Source: Ferrithrix thermotolerans DSM 19514
Lineage (GTDB): Bacteria; Actinomycetota; Acidimicrobiia; Acidimicrobiales; CAIXPF01
Assembly (NCBI GenBank): GCA_945906305.1
Contig: CAMDQT010000015.1
Span: 18,743-82,742 of the forward strand
Direction: 5' to 3'
Length of the DNA: 64,000 nt
Part shown: in pieces, positions 16,710-25,342 of the stretch
Position numbering within the stretch: the stretch's first letter is position 1
Layout of the letters: the number at the start of each line of letters is the position of its first letter
Program-made: the position numbers and the translations under genes
The notes under the pieces: model-generated
Database searches by the model: none
Told to the model about the DNA's origin: nothing
The model's input: the letters and a program-made list of their open reading frames with translations, nothing else

Positions 16710-17843
16710 ATGCGCACCAGGGTTTGCGAGATGTTCGGTATCGAGTTCCCCATCCTGGCCTTCAGCCACTGTCGTGACGTGGTTGCCGCGGTCACCAAAG
16801 CAGGTGGGCTCGGGGTACTCGGGGCCGCGGGCGTGAGCCCCGATCAACTCGACATCGACCTGCGATGGATTCGCGACGAGGTGGGCCAACGCCCCTTCGG
16901 TGTCGACGTGATCGTGCCGGCCAAGTACGAGGGCAAGGACGAAGGTGGTCTCGGTTGGGGCCAGCTCGTGGACATGATCCCTCGAGCACACAAGGACTTC
17001 CTCGAAGATCTGTTGCGTCGCTACGAGGTGCCTGCGTTGCCCGATAGCGACCCCGCGGCGGGCCGGGGCACGACTAGGCCCGCACCGATGTCGATGAACC
17101 AGGCATCGGGCTTGCTCGATGTGGCTTTTGCCCATCCCATAAGCCTTATTGCCAACGCACTCGGCCCGCCGCCCAAGCAGATGCTGGACCGGGCCGGCGA
17201 GCTCGGCGTGAAGGTGGCGGCGCTCGCGGGCAAGAAGGCCCACGCCGTGCGTCACGCCGCAGCAGGCGTCGACCTGATCATCGCCCAGGGATATGAGGCC
17301 GGCGGCCATACCGGCGAGATCGGCACGATGGTGCTCGTGCCGGAGATCGTCGATGCGGTGGCACCGGTTCCGGTGCTCGCCGCCGGTGGCATCGGCCGAG
17401 GGCGGCAGTTGGCGGCGGCGCTCGCTCTCGGTGCGGAGGGCGTGTGGTGTGGGTCGGTGTGGTTGACCACCGAGGAAGCAGAGACCCATCCGACCGTGAA
17501 GCAAAAGTTCCTTGCTGCGAGTTCATCGGACACTTTGCGTTCGCGTTCGCGCACCGGCAAGCCCGCTCGTCAGCTTCGCTCCGCGTGGACTGACGAATGG
17601 GAAGGGCCGACCTCCCCGGGACCGCTCGGTATGCCGCTGCAGCCGGTGCTCATCGATGAGGCATCGCGCCGGGTGGATCGCGCCGCACACGATCCGAACT
17701 CGAAAGCGGCGCAACTGGCTAATTATTTCGTCGGCCAGATCGTGGGAGATATGAACCAGGTGAAGCCGACCCGTCGAGTCGTGCTTGAGATGGTGGAGGA
17801 GTTCATCGACGCCATGCAGCGCGTCGAGTCCATGATGCAGTGA
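16710..17843 (+). CDS. Nitronate monooxygenase family (NPD/2-nitropropane dioxygenase-like) flavoprotein
   Basis: A 377-residue FMN TIM-barrel protein. Typical features are the N-terminal FGIEFPILAFS, the GGLGVLGAAG turn, GYEAGGHTG with the candidate catalytic His near residue 200, and VLAAGGIGRG plus ALALGAEGVWCG for phosphate binding. The family oxidises alkyl nitronates, but many members have other flavin-dependent roles. The insert around GLGWGQLVDMIPRAHKDF and the long C-terminal helix suggest a subfamily outside the best studied enzymes. It is a single-gene transcript; a crotonase gene follows after 96 nt containing a short tandem repeat. Confidence 0.88.
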   Translation: MRTRVCEMFGIEFPILAFSHCRDVVAAVTKAGGLGVLGAAGVSPDQLDIDLRWIRDEVGQRPFGVDVIVPAKYEGKDEGGLGWGQLVDMIPRAHKDFLEDLLRRYEVPALPDSDPAAGRGTTRPAPMSMNQASGLLDVAFAHPISLIANALGPPPKQMLDRAGELGVKVAALAGKKAHAVRHAAAGVDLIIAQGYEAGGHTGEIGTMVLVPEIVDAVAPVPVLAAGGIGRGRQLAAALALGAEGVWCGSVWLTTEEAETHPTVKQKFLAASSSDTLRSRSRTGKPARQLRSAWTDEWEGPTSPGPLGMPLQPVLIDEASRRVDRAAHDPNSKAAQLANYFVGQIVGDMNQVKPTRRVVLEMVEEFIDAMQRVESMMQ

Positions 17844-17871
17844 CCGTTCGCGTCCCAAGCCGCCGCCGCTG

Positions 17872-17915
17872 TTCGTTCGCCCTTCGTTCGCCCTTCGTTC
17901 GCCCTTCGCTCGCTT
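17872..17915. repeat. 11-bp tandem repeat (TTCGTTCGCCC), three perfect copies plus a variant
   Basis: Copies at 17872-17882, 17883-17893 and 17894-17904, with a degenerate fourth at 17905-17915. It occupies much of the short interval between the nitronate monooxygenase stop and the crotonase promoter. Confidence 0.95.
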
Positions 17916-17926
17916 CGCGACCCCGG

Positions 17927-17932
17927 TACTGT
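17927..17932 (+). promoter_or_regulatory. Putative -10 (TACTGT) for the crotonase gene
   Basis: TACTGT ends 7 nt before the ATG at 17940, without a Shine-Dalgarno. It lies immediately after the 11-bp repeat array. Confidence 0.5.
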
Positions 17933-17939
17933 CCCCGTC

Positions 17940-18746
17940 ATGGACGCCACGTTTGAACACCTCGACCTCGCTATTGACGGCGCGGTCGCCACCGTCCGCC
18001 TCAACCGGCCTGAAGTCCTCAATGCCCTCAACCTCAAGATGGGGGTCGAACTCCTCGCGGTGTTCGACCAACTCGACGCCGACCGGTCGGTACGCGTCGT
18101 GGTGATGACCGGCGCAGGCCGGGCGTTCTGCGCCGGCGACGACCTGCGCGGACTTAGCGCCGCGGGGGAGCGACCGGTGCTGCGTAGCGACCCGATCGAG
18201 CAGTACGTGAATGGTGAGGGTCGCTGGCCCAGGGTCGTGGCCCGGATGCGGGCCACGGCAAAGCCGGTGATCGCGGCCATCAATGGTCACGCCCACGGTG
18301 CGGGGTTCAACCTCGCGTTGGCTGCTGACCTGCGGCTGATGGCGGGGTCCGCGACCCTTGCCGTGCCGTTCGTGAAGCGGGGCTTGGCCACCGGCACGAG
18401 TCTGTTGCAGCAGTACGTCGGGGTAGGCAAGGCCATGGAATGGGCGCTGCTGGCTCCGACGCTCAGCGCCGCGGAGGCGCAGCGATGGGGCCTGGTCACC
18501 GAGGTGGTGGCCGACGAAGATCTTGAGCCCCGCACGGCCGAATTGGCCCGCACCCTGGCCGAGGGTCCGACTCGGGTGTATGGCTATACCAAGGTCGCCG
18601 TCTACCGGGGTTACGAGGAAACGGTGCTGGACCGGGCCTACGAGCATCAAGGACTCGCTCTGCATCTGGCCCGTCAGACGGAGGACTTCGCCGAGGGCCG
18701 TACGGCCTTTCTCGAGAAGCGTCCGCCTCGCTTTACCGGCCGCTGA
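17940..18746 (+). CDS. Enoyl-CoA hydratase/isomerase (crotonase) family protein, catalytic glutamates absent
   Basis: A 268-residue crotonase-fold protein: VRLNRPEVLNALN near the N-terminus, the oxyanion-hole loops GRAFCAGDDL and NGHAHGAGFNLALAADL, and a C-terminal helical region. The two glutamates of true enoyl-CoA hydratases (GGGCELA and PEVKLG) align with Asn (GAGFNLA) and Phe (PFVKRG), so simple hydration is unlikely; isomerase, thioesterase or another CoA chemistry is possible. Oxyanion-hole residues appear intact, so CoA-ester binding is expected. No fatty-acid oxidation operon is adjacent. Confidence 0.87.
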   Translation: MDATFEHLDLAIDGAVATVRLNRPEVLNALNLKMGVELLAVFDQLDADRSVRVVVMTGAGRAFCAGDDLRGLSAAGERPVLRSDPIEQYVNGEGRWPRVVARMRATAKPVIAAINGHAHGAGFNLALAADLRLMAGSATLAVPFVKRGLATGTSLLQQYVGVGKAMEWALLAPTLSAAEAQRWGLVTEVVADEDLEPRTAELARTLAEGPTRVYGYTKVAVYRGYEETVLDRAYEHQGLALHLARQTEDFAEGRTAFLEKRPPRFTGR

Positions 18747-18855
18747 TCGGAGCAGGGGGTCGAGGCCCGAAGCGCTGGCCAGCCGGGTTCCTGCGGGGCC
18801 ACGTTGTCGAATACGGTGAACCCTGTTCGATCCCTGTTGCCGAAAGCGGAACACC

Positions 18856-19608
18856 ATGGCTGTCAGCTCCCTGCCCGACCCGTCGTCTGCCGCCATCGCC
18901 GCGCTGGCTCCCACTGGCACCCTGCGTGCCGCCATCAACTTGAGCAACTTCCTGCTCGTCACCGGCCGCGGCGCGGACGGCAACCCCGAGGGGGTTTCGC
19001 CCGATATGGCGCGGGAGTTGGCCCGCCGACTTGGGGTAGGCATCGAGTTGAAGCGCTACAAGACGCCGGGCGAACTCGCCGACGATGCCGAGTCGGGCAC
19101 CTGGGACGTTGGCAACATCGGCGCTGAGCCGGCCCGGGCCCAGTCCATCGCCTTCAGTGCCGCGTATTGCGAGATTGAGGCCACCTACATTGTGCCGGCG
19201 GGTTCTTCGGTGCAGACGGTCGCCGACGTGGACCAACCGGGCATGCGCATCGTCAGCGCAGCTCGCAGCGCCTATGACCTGTGGTTGGTTCGCAATATCA
19301 AACAGGCCGAACTTGTCCAGGTGAAGGGTCTCGATGAGTCCTTCGACACGTTCGTGGCGCAGAACTGCGATGCCCTGGCCGGGCTGCGTCCTCGGCTCAT
19401 CACCGATGTCGGGCGTCTTCCCGGTGCCCGGCTACTTGAAGACAAGTTCACCGCCGTGCAACAGGCCATGGGTACGCTACGAGGTCGGGACGAGGCCGGC
19501 TTCGCCTACCTCGCCGCTTTCGTCGAAGACGCGAAGGCCAGCGGATTGGTGGGGGAACTCATCGCCAAGCATGCGGTCACGGGCCTTAGCGTCGCACCGG
19601 CGGCCTGA
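18856..19608 (+). CDS. Solute-binding-protein-like (SBP family 3) protein without signal peptide
   Basis: A 250-residue protein with the bacterial extracellular solute-binding fold: TGTLRAAINLSNFLLV, GVSPDMARELARRLGV, WDVGNIGAEPARAQSIAFS, and a second lobe with VDQPGMRIVSAARSAYDLWL. The family usually captures amino acids outside the membrane for an ABC importer. Here the N-terminus (MAVSSLPDPSSAAIAALAP) is neither basic nor hydrophobic enough for a signal peptide, there is no lipobox, and no permease or ATPase gene is nearby. A cytoplasmic sensor or enzyme derived from this fold is possible. A misplaced start is unlikely because no better upstream start is visible. Confidence 0.8.
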   Translation: MAVSSLPDPSSAAIAALAPTGTLRAAINLSNFLLVTGRGADGNPEGVSPDMARELARRLGVGIELKRYKTPGELADDAESGTWDVGNIGAEPARAQSIAFSAAYCEIEATYIVPAGSSVQTVADVDQPGMRIVSAARSAYDLWLVRNIKQAELVQVKGLDESFDTFVAQNCDALAGLRPRLITDVGRLPGARLLEDKFTAVQQAMGTLRGRDEAGFAYLAAFVEDAKASGLVGELIAKHAVTGLSVAPAA

Positions 19609-19702
19609 ACCGCGCCCCGCACCGGCAGCGCTTGCGCACCCCAGGGTCCAGCGCCAGCGGTGCTCGACGCGGTACGTGTAAGGAGCCGTGGTCCCAAGGA
19701 CC

Positions 19703-19708
19703 TAGATT
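19703..19708 (+). promoter_or_regulatory. Putative -10 (TAGATT) for the phosphatidylcholine-synthase-like gene
   Basis: TAGATT ends 6 nt before the GTG at 19715, with no Shine-Dalgarno between. It fits the leaderless pattern. Confidence 0.45.
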
Positions 19709-19714
19709 ACTGGT

Positions 19715-20449
19715 GTGCTCGCCCGCGCTACCGCCACCCGAGATGACCGCACGGGGACACTCGTACATTTGCTCACCGCCAGCGGGGCGATCGCTGGTCT
19801 GGTCGCCTTGCAGCGCGTCATTGACGGCGATGTGCGGGCCGCGCTGTTGTGGCTCATCGCCTGCCAGGTGCTCGACGGTATCGACGGACCGATCGCACGG
19901 CGCTATGACGCGGCCACAAAGGCTCCACATATCGACGGTCGCACCCTCGATCTGGTGGTCGACTACGTCACCTGCGTCGTGGTGCCCGTAGAACTGCTCA
20001 TCCAGCTTCAACTCGTTCCCGCCCGGTGGACCACCTTCTTTGCCGGGCTCATCCTGTTGACCAGTGCACTGTGGTTTGCGCGTTCCGATCAGGAAACGTC
20101 CGACTCGTGGTTCAACGGATTCCCGGCCATGTGGAATGTGGTGATTCCCACCTTTGTGCTGCTCGGCACGGGACCTCGCACGACCATGGCGGTGGCGTTG
20201 CTGTTCTGCGCGTTACAGCTCACCGACTTGAAGTTCCCCCATTTGGTGAGAGTCCAGGCACTGCGCTGGCTGACCCTCTCCCTCACGGCGGTGTACCTAC
20301 TCGCATTCGTGTGGATGTCTGCGGTCTACCCCGATGGTCCGGCCTGGGCGATGGCCATCATGCTTATCGGCCCGGCCTACGCGGCGGCGCTGGTGTGCTG
20401 GCGAACCGTGGCTCCGCACCGCACGTTCTTCGGTCACGCCATTATCTGA
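19715..20449 (+). CDS. Phosphatidylcholine synthase-like CDP-alcohol phosphatidyltransferase
   Basis: A 244-residue integral membrane enzyme with about seven or eight hydrophobic segments. The CDP-alcohol motif is complete: D57-G58, A61-R62, G75, D79 and D83. The 12-residue spacing between AR and G, the following LDLVVDYVT, and a downstream SWFNGFPAMWNV segment are the pattern of Pcs, which joins choline to CDP-diacylglycerol, rather than of PgsA, PssA or Pis. Pcs is best known from proteobacteria, so an actinobacterial copy deserves a check. GTG 19715 is chosen because the reading begins just before the first helix. The substrate could be another head group. Confidence 0.75.
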   Translation: MLARATATRDDRTGTLVHLLTASGAIAGLVALQRVIDGDVRAALLWLIACQVLDGIDGPIARRYDAATKAPHIDGRTLDLVVDYVTCVVVPVELLIQLQLVPARWTTFFAGLILLTSALWFARSDQETSDSWFNGFPAMWNVVIPTFVLLGTGPRTTMAVALLFCALQLTDLKFPHLVRVQALRWLTLSLTAVYLLAFVWMSAVYPDGPAWAMAIMLIGPAYAAALVCWRTVAPHRTFFGHAII

Positions 20450-20477
20450 CCTCGCGCCAACCGAAGCGGGTGCCCCG

Positions 20478-20501
20478 CCGCCAAGGGGTCCCACTTGGCG
20501 G
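20478..20501. terminator. Possible bidirectional hairpin between Pcs-like gene and tRNA-Ala
   Basis: Perfect 8-bp stem (CCGCCAAG with CTTGGCGG) and an 8-nt loop between two convergent genes. No T-tract follows on either strand, so its role as a terminator is tentative. Confidence 0.4.
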
Positions 20502-20529
20502 GACCCTGACGACGAGGTTGAGGACGGGG

Positions 20530-20602
20530 TGGAGCTAGAGGGACTTGAACCCTCGACCTCTTGCATGCCATGCAAGCGCTCTTCCACCTGAGCTATAGCC
20601 CC
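20530..20602 (-). tRNA. tRNA-Ala, anticodon GGC
   Basis: The minus strand folds as a complete cloverleaf: acceptor GGGGCTA/TAGCTCC with the G3-U70 pair that identifies alanine tRNAs, a D-arm GCTC...GAGC, an anticodon stem CTTGC/GCAAG around ATGGCAT (anticodon GGC), and a T-arm with GGTTCAAGTCC. The discriminator is A, and CCA is not encoded (ACCCC follows). It decodes GCC and GCU. Confidence 0.96.
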
Positions 20603-20614
20603 GTGCGGCGCATC

Positions 20615-20645
20615 ACGTTACCAGGTCTGTGCGAGCGAACCGCAA
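20615..20645 (-). promoter_or_regulatory. Possible promoter of tRNA-Ala
   Basis: On the minus strand a TTGCGG (20645-20640) and a TAACGT (20620-20615) are separated by 19 nt and end 12 nt before the mature tRNA 5' end. Confidence 0.35.
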
Positions 20646-20725
20646 CCCAGGCCGGCTCAACGCCTAGAGCTTGCCGACTCCGCAGGGTAGCGTTGGGCCC
20701 CTTCCCAGGTGAGGGGCGCGAAGCG

Positions 20726-21373
20726 ATGAGCGATCAACCTGAAACCACGCGGCTAGGCGAGCCGGATTGGTATGGACCCCCGCCAGCCGTTGGTTCGATG
20801 GCGCCACCGCGGGGTGGCGTGGCCGGGCCGAGCAACAGCATGGCCATCGCCTCGCTCGTTGCCGGTATTGCGTCGCTGGTGCTGTGTATGACGTTTGTGG
20901 TCGGCGCGCTCGCGGTGGTGCTCGGGGTGGTTGGGCTGTACCGAGGTGCCCATCGCGGTGGCGCCAAGCGAGGTGAGGCCATCGCCGGGATCGTCCTGGG
21001 TGTCCTGAGCGTGGTGGTCGGAGCCCTGGCTTGGGTCGCGGTGTTTCTCGCGGTCGACAACGTGTCCGAGGTACTCGAATCTGCGGTTGGGCCGGCAGAC
21101 CCTACGACCTTCAGCATTTTGCTCCAGGAGTGCACAACGAGCCAGAACGCCAAGGTCACTGCCTCGGGGGTCATTGAGAACACGTCGGGGTCGATTAAGA
21201 GTTTCGAGATCGAGATCGAGTTCGCACGCGACGACAGTGTGATCGAAAAGGCCGACAGCCTGGTTCTGAACCTCGCTCCAGGTGACGTCGAATTCTGGGC
21301 GGTGGTGGGCTATGTCCCCGGCACCGCGGTGGCGACGTGCCAGGTCGGTGAGGTGAACAACTACCTGAACTGA
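20726..21373 (+). CDS. DUF4190 membrane protein with C-terminal FxLYD-like extracellular domain
   Basis: A 215-residue protein. A Pro-rich cytoplasmic N-terminus (MSDQPETTRLGEPDWYGPPP) precedes two transmembrane helices (about 38-68 and 83-110) separated by GLYRGAHRGGAKRGEAIAG, the DUF4190 pattern. An outer domain (about 125-215) contains a GVIENTSGSIKSFEIEIEF strand pattern like FxLYD domains. Such proteins are common envelope components in actinobacteria; function is unknown. ATG 20726 has GAGG about 11 nt upstream. It forms a single transcript next to tRNA-Ala. Confidence 0.8.
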   Translation: MSDQPETTRLGEPDWYGPPPAVGSMAPPRGGVAGPSNSMAIASLVAGIASLVLCMTFVVGALAVVLGVVGLYRGAHRGGAKRGEAIAGIVLGVLSVVVGALAWVAVFLAVDNVSEVLESAVGPADPTTFSILLQECTTSQNAKVTASGVIENTSGSIKSFEIEIEFARDDSVIEKADSLVLNLAPGDVEFWAVVGYVPGTAVATCQVGEVNNYLN

Positions 21374-21458
21374 ATCTCGAAGGTGGGTGGGCTGAGAACG
21401 ACTTGGTCGTCCCGCTACCCACCCACCCGTCGCCGTTACGGTGCCGTTCGAGACGCGG

Positions 21459-22268
21459 TCAGCGGGCCGAGGGGAACTTCGGCGGCCGTCGTTCTTGCAG
21501 GGCGCGGGCGCCTTCACGAACGTCGTCAGAGAAGAACCCGAGCATCTCGTAGGCCAGCGAGGCTTCGAAGCTTGGTGCGGCCTGCTTGAGCCACAGGTTC
21601 AAGCTGCGTTTGGTCCAGCGGATCGCTGATTGCGGCCCGGTGGCCAGTTTGACCGCGCACTGCATGACTGCTTCGTCAAGCTCGGCCCGTGGTACCGCCT
21701 TGCTGACCAGCCCGATGCGCTCGGCTTCGACCCCATCCACGAAGTCGCAGGTCATGAGGTAGTAGCGCGCTTTGGCCAAGCCGCACAGCAGCGGCCACAG
21801 GATGACCGCATGGTCGCCAGCCGCGACCCCCAGACGGGTATGGCCGTCGGTGATCCGAGCCTCTTGGGCCATGAAGGAAATGTCCGCCATCAGGGCGACG
21901 ACGAGACCGGCACCCACGGCCACGCCGTTGATCGCCGAGATCACCGTCTTGGGGCAATCGGCGATGTTGTACACGATGTCGGCCGCTTCCTTGGCGACCT
22001 CTTGGATCCGGTTGAAGTTACCGATCTGTTCTTCGATCAGCTCGAAGTCGCCGCCGGCGGAGAACGCCTGGCCGGAGCCGGTGATCACCGCGACCAACGT
22101 GTCGGGGTCCTCGCCGACATCGAGCCACACCTTGGACAGCTCCCAGTGCAGGCGGCTGTTGGTGGCATTGAAGCGTTCCGGACGGTTGATTGTGATCCAC
22201 AGGATCCCGTGGTCACGGCGCTCGAACAGGAGATGTTCGTATTTTTCGTAGAGCTGCAGGTCGGCCAT
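21459..22268 (-). CDS. Enoyl-CoA hydratase/isomerase family protein
   Basis: A 269-residue crotonase-fold protein: [13 protein letters not shown], the oxyanion loops [10 protein letters not shown] and [17 protein letters not shown], and a [14 protein letters not shown] stretch where hydratases have the second glutamate. As in the other crotonase at 17.9 kb, both catalytic glutamates are replaced (Val and His by alignment). The H-x-R-x-G-x-x-A-G-D pattern is, from memory, common in an actinobacterial crotonase subgroup of unproven reaction. ATG 22268 is chosen because a TACATT -10-like hexamer is 6 nt upstream and the frame further upstream runs into leuS. It is separated from leuS by a strong hairpin. 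Confidence 0.87.
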   Translation of the reverse strand: MADLQLYEKYEHLLFERRDHGILWITINRPERFNATNSRLHWELSKVWLDVGEDPDTLVAVITGSGQAFSAGGDFELIEEQIGNFNRIQEVAKEAADIVYNIADCPKTVISAINGVAVGAGLVVALMADISFMAQEARITDGHTRLGVAAGDHAVILWPLLCGLAKARYYLMTCDFVDGVEAERIGLVSKAVPRAELDEAVMQCAVKLATGPQSAIRWTKRSLNLWLKQAAPSFEASLAYEMLGFFSDDVREGARALQERRPPKFPSAR

Positions 22269-22274
22269 CGCTGG

Positions 22275-22280
22275 AATGTA
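22275..22280 (-). promoter_or_regulatory. Putative -10 (TACATT) for the minus-strand crotonase gene
   Basis: On the minus strand TACATT is followed by 6 nt and the ATG at 22268. No Shine-Dalgarno is present. Confidence 0.45.
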
Positions 22281-22343
22281 GCCACCCGGTCCGACTCGCT
22301 GCTCGATTCGGGGCCACGGCGAGGGGCGGGAGCCCCGGCGATG

Positions 22344-22378
22344 CGGCGCGCGACGGCCGCTTCGGCCGCCGCGCGCCG
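22344..22378 (-). terminator. GC-rich hairpin directly after leuS
   Basis: A 35-nt palindrome with 15 base pairs, one A-C mismatch and a 3-nt loop starts immediately after the leuS stop codon. It has no U-run; it may stop transcription or protect the leuS mRNA 3' end. Confidence 0.65.
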
Positions 22379-25243
22379 TTAGCCCACCACGAAGTTCACG
22401 AGCCTGTCGGGTACCACGATGACCTTGCGCACGGTCCGCCCGCTGAGGTGTTCCGCCACTTTGGGATGGTCGCGACCCGCGGCTTCGAGGGCCGCGGCGT
22501 CGGTACCCACAGCGACGCTGAGCCGTCCACGGACCTTGCCGTTCACCTGAACCGGCACCTCCAGCGTGTCTTGTACCAACAATGCTGGATCGGCCACCGG
22601 GAAGGTCTCGAAGGTGAGCGACTCGGAGTGGCCCAGACGGCGCCACAACTCCTCGCTGATGTGGGGGGCCAGCGGCGCCAGTAGGAGGACGAGCTGTTCG
22701 GCCACGGAGCGCGGCAAGCCGGTGGTGGCGGCGATCGAGGTCAGGTGATTGTTCAGCTCGGTGATACGAGCCACCGCGGTGTTGAACCTCAGCCCGTCGA
22801 AGTCAGCTTGCACCGAGTGGATGGTTCGGGCCACAAGGCGCGACGTCTCCTCGGTTGGGCCGGTGTTGGTCAAACGGACCTCGCCGCTGTCTTCGTCCAC
22901 GATGTTGCGCCATATCCGCTGCAACAGCCGATAGGCACCAGGTACGGCCCGAGTTTCCCATGGGCGAGACGCGTCCATCGGTCCCATGGACATCTCATAG
23001 ATGCGCAGGGTGTCCGCTCCGTAGGCGTTGTACATCTCATCGGGCGTCACGGCGTTCTTGAGCGACTTGCCCATCTTGCCGTACTCCCGGCTCACGGGAC
23101 GATCGTGGTAGTAGTACCCGCCGTCGCGCTCTTGCACCTCGCTCGCCTCGACGTAAATCTCACGTTCGTCCTTGAACGCCGCGGCCAAAATGTATCCCTG
23201 GTTGAACAGGCGGTAGAACGGCTCGCTGGAGGAGACGTGGCCGAGGTCGTAGAGCACCTTGTGCCAGAAACGGGCGTAGAGCAGGTGCAGCACCGCGTGT
23301 TCGACTCCGCCGACGTACAGGTCCGCTCCGCCAGGGTGACCGGGACGGGAGGGGTCTGGGCCCATCCAGTAGCGCTCAACGTCGGGGTCCACGAAGGCCT
23401 GGTCATTGGTCGGATCGAGGTAGCGCAGCTCGTACCAGCACGAACCGGCCCACTGGGGCATGACGTTGGTGTCGCGTCGATAGGGGAGAACGCCTCGACC
23501 GTCGCCGAGGTCGAGATCGACGTTGACCCAATCGCCGAGCCGGTCGAGCGGCGACTCGGGGTTGGAGAACTCGTCGTAGGCGTCGAAGGTCCGTGGTGAG
23601 AACTGGTCGGTATCAGGCAGTTCGACCGGCAGCACGGAGTCGGGCAGAGCGTGCGCGACGCCCTCCTCGTCGTAGACGATGGGGAACGGTTCGCCCCAGT
23701 AACGCTGGCGGGAGAACAGCCAGTCGCGCAGCTTGTAGGTGATCGTTCCCTGGCCGCTCCCTTGGTTCTCTAGCCAGGCGACGATGGCCACCTTGGCGTC
23801 ATCGATGCCCAATCCGTCAAGGAAGTCCGAGTTGATGGCCGGGCCGTCGCCGACGTACGCCTGGCCCTCGAAGCCGGGCGCGGGCTGCACGGTGCGGATG
23901 ATCGGCAGGTCGAAAGCCTGCGCGAACGCCCAGTCCCGCTCGTCCTGACCGGGTACGGCCATGATGGCCCCGGTGCCGTAATCCATCAGCACGTAGTCGG
24001 CGATGAACACCGGCAATGGCGCGCCGTTGACCGGGTTGATGGCGAAGCTGCCGGTGAAAACCCCCGTTTTGTCGCGGTTGGTTTCCTGTCTGGATACCGA
24101 GGACTTCGCTTGGGCGGCGCGCTGGTAGGCCGAGACGGCTTCGCCCGGCGTGGCGGCGCCGCCCGTCCACGCCGGCCGGGTGCCATCGGGCCACGCCGTG
24201 GTGGTGAGCGAACCGACGAACGGGTGCTCGGGAGCGAGCACCATGAACGTCGCCCCGAAGAGCGTGTCAGGGCGGGTGGTGAACACGGTCAGTGGCCCGG
24301 CCGGTGAGCCGAAATCGACCCTCGCGCCGTTGGAACGGCCGATCCAGTTCCGCTGCATGCTCTTGATCGGATCGGGCCAGTCCAGCGTGTCCAGGTCATC
24401 GACCAGGCGATCGGCGTAGGCCGTGATCCGCATCAGCCACTGCCGCATGTTGCGCTTGAAGACCGGGAAGTTGCCGCGGTCGGAACGGCCGTCGGCGGTG
24501 ACCTCCTCGTTGGCCACCACGGTGCCCAACCCCGGGCACCAGTTCACCGGGGCGTCCGCGACGTAGGCCAGGCGGAATCCGTCGAGCACGCGGAGCTGCT
24601 CGGAACGGTTGTGCGCCGACCAGGCGCGGCCATCGGGGGTGCGGCGTAGCCCGGCGGTGAACTCCGCTTCCAGTTCGGCGATGGGCCGGGCCTGGCGCCG
24701 CGACACGTCGTACCAACTGTTGAAGATCTGCAGGAAGATCCATTGCGTCCAGCGGTAATAGTCCACGTCGGTGGTGGACACCACACGGCGGCGGTCGTGG
24801 CCGAGGCCGAGCCGCCGTAGCTGGCGACTGATGTTGGCCACGTTGGCCTCTGTCGACACTCGCGGGTGTTCTCCGGTCTCCACCGCTCGCTGCTCGGCCG
24901 GTAGGCCGAAGGCATCGAAGCCCATCGTGTACAGAACGTTGTAGCCGCACATGCGCTTGTAGCGGGTGTACACATCGGTGCCGATGTAGCCCAACGGGTG
25001 GCCGACGTGAAGGCCGGTTCCGGAGGGATAGGGAAACATGTCCAGGACAAACAGTTTTGGTCGGTCGGCGTCCGCGCCGCGGGCCCCAACGAGGGGTCCG
25101 GTGGGGTTGGGGGCATCGAAGGTCGACTGCTCGTCCCATCGGTTCTGCCACGACAGCTCGATTTGCTCGGCCAGTCGGGCGGTGTAGCGATGTTCGGGCA
25201 GCTCGGCCCCCGTGCGGTCTGCAGCGTGCTCGGAGCTGGACAT
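22379..25243 (-). CDS. leuS: Leucyl-tRNA synthetase
   Basis: A 954-residue class I synthetase, the length typical of actinobacterial LeuRS. The HIGH motif appears as HVGH in [16 protein letters not shown] and the KMSKS motif as KMGKS in [11 protein letters not shown]. The CP1 editing region ([22 protein letters not shown]) and the Zn-associated connective regions are present. ATG 25243 is supported by a TACCGT hexamer 8 nt upstream and by the N-terminal [17 protein letters not shown]. It is divergent from an acyl-AMP ligase gene across 99 nt. No T-box leader fits in this interval. Confidence 0.97.
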   Translation of the reverse strand: MSSSEHAADRTGAELPEHRYTARLAEQIELSWQNRWDEQSTFDAPNPTGPLVGARGADADRPKLFVLDMFPYPSGTGLHVGHPLGYIGTDVYTRYKRMCGYNVLYTMGFDAFGLPAEQRAVETGEHPRVSTEANVANISRQLRRLGLGHDRRRVVSTTDVDYYRWTQWIFLQIFNSWYDVSRRQARPIAELEAEFTAGLRRTPDGRAWSAHNRSEQLRVLDGFRLAYVADAPVNWCPGLGTVVANEEVTADGRSDRGNFPVFKRNMRQWLMRITAYADRLVDDLDTLDWPDPIKSMQRNWIGRSNGARVDFGSPAGPLTVFTTRPDTLFGATFMVLAPEHPFVGSLTTTAWPDGTRPAWTGGAATPGEAVSAYQRAAQAKSSVSRQETNRDKTGVFTGSFAINPVNGAPLPVFIADYVLMDYGTGAIMAVPGQDERDWAFAQAFDLPIIRTVQPAPGFEGQAYVGDGPAINSDFLDGLGIDDAKVAIVAWLENQGSGQGTITYKLRDWLFSRQRYWGEPFPIVYDEEGVAHALPDSVLPVELPDTDQFSPRTFDAYDEFSNPESPLDRLGDWVNVDLDLGDGRGVLPYRRDTNVMPQWAGSCWYELRYLDPTNDQAFVDPDVERYWMGPDPSRPGHPGGADLYVGGVEHAVLHLLYARFWHKVLYDLGHVSSSEPFYRLFNQGYILAAAFKDEREIYVEASEVQERDGGYYYHDRPVSREYGKMGKSLKNAVTPDEMYNAYGADTLRIYEMSMGPMDASRPWETRAVPGAYRLLQRIWRNIVDEDSGEVRLTNTGPTEETSRLVARTIHSVQADFDGLRFNTAVARITELNNHLTSIAATTGLPRSVAEQLVLLLAPLAPHISEELWRRLGHSESLTFETFPVADPALLVQDTLEVPVQVNGKVRGRLSVAVGTDAAALEAAGRDHPKVAEHLSGRTVRKVIVVPDRLVNFVVG

Positions 25244-25251
25244 GGCGATGT

Positions 25252-25257
25252 ACGGTA
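25252..25257 (-). promoter_or_regulatory. Putative -10 (TACCGT) for leuS
   Basis: On the minus strand TACCGT is followed by 8 nt and the leuS ATG. No Shine-Dalgarno is visible. Confidence 0.5.
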
Positions 25258-25342
25258 GTTGGCCCAGCCGCTCTGACCGAAGCGCAGTGACCAATGGCGC
25301 CGGTGGTGTAAAACTTTGGGCCGTTACCGGGTCGGAGGCGCT

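Noticed and set aside
22269..22646. Upstream extension of the minus-strand crotonase into leuS
   Set aside because: The extension overlaps leuS and a strong hairpin, has no crotonase similarity, and a good start and -10-like hexamer exist at 22268.
25244..25342. T-box or attenuator leader for leuS
   Set aside because: The interval is only 99 nt, no specifier loop or terminator pair is visible, and a leaderless -10 signal is close to the ATG.
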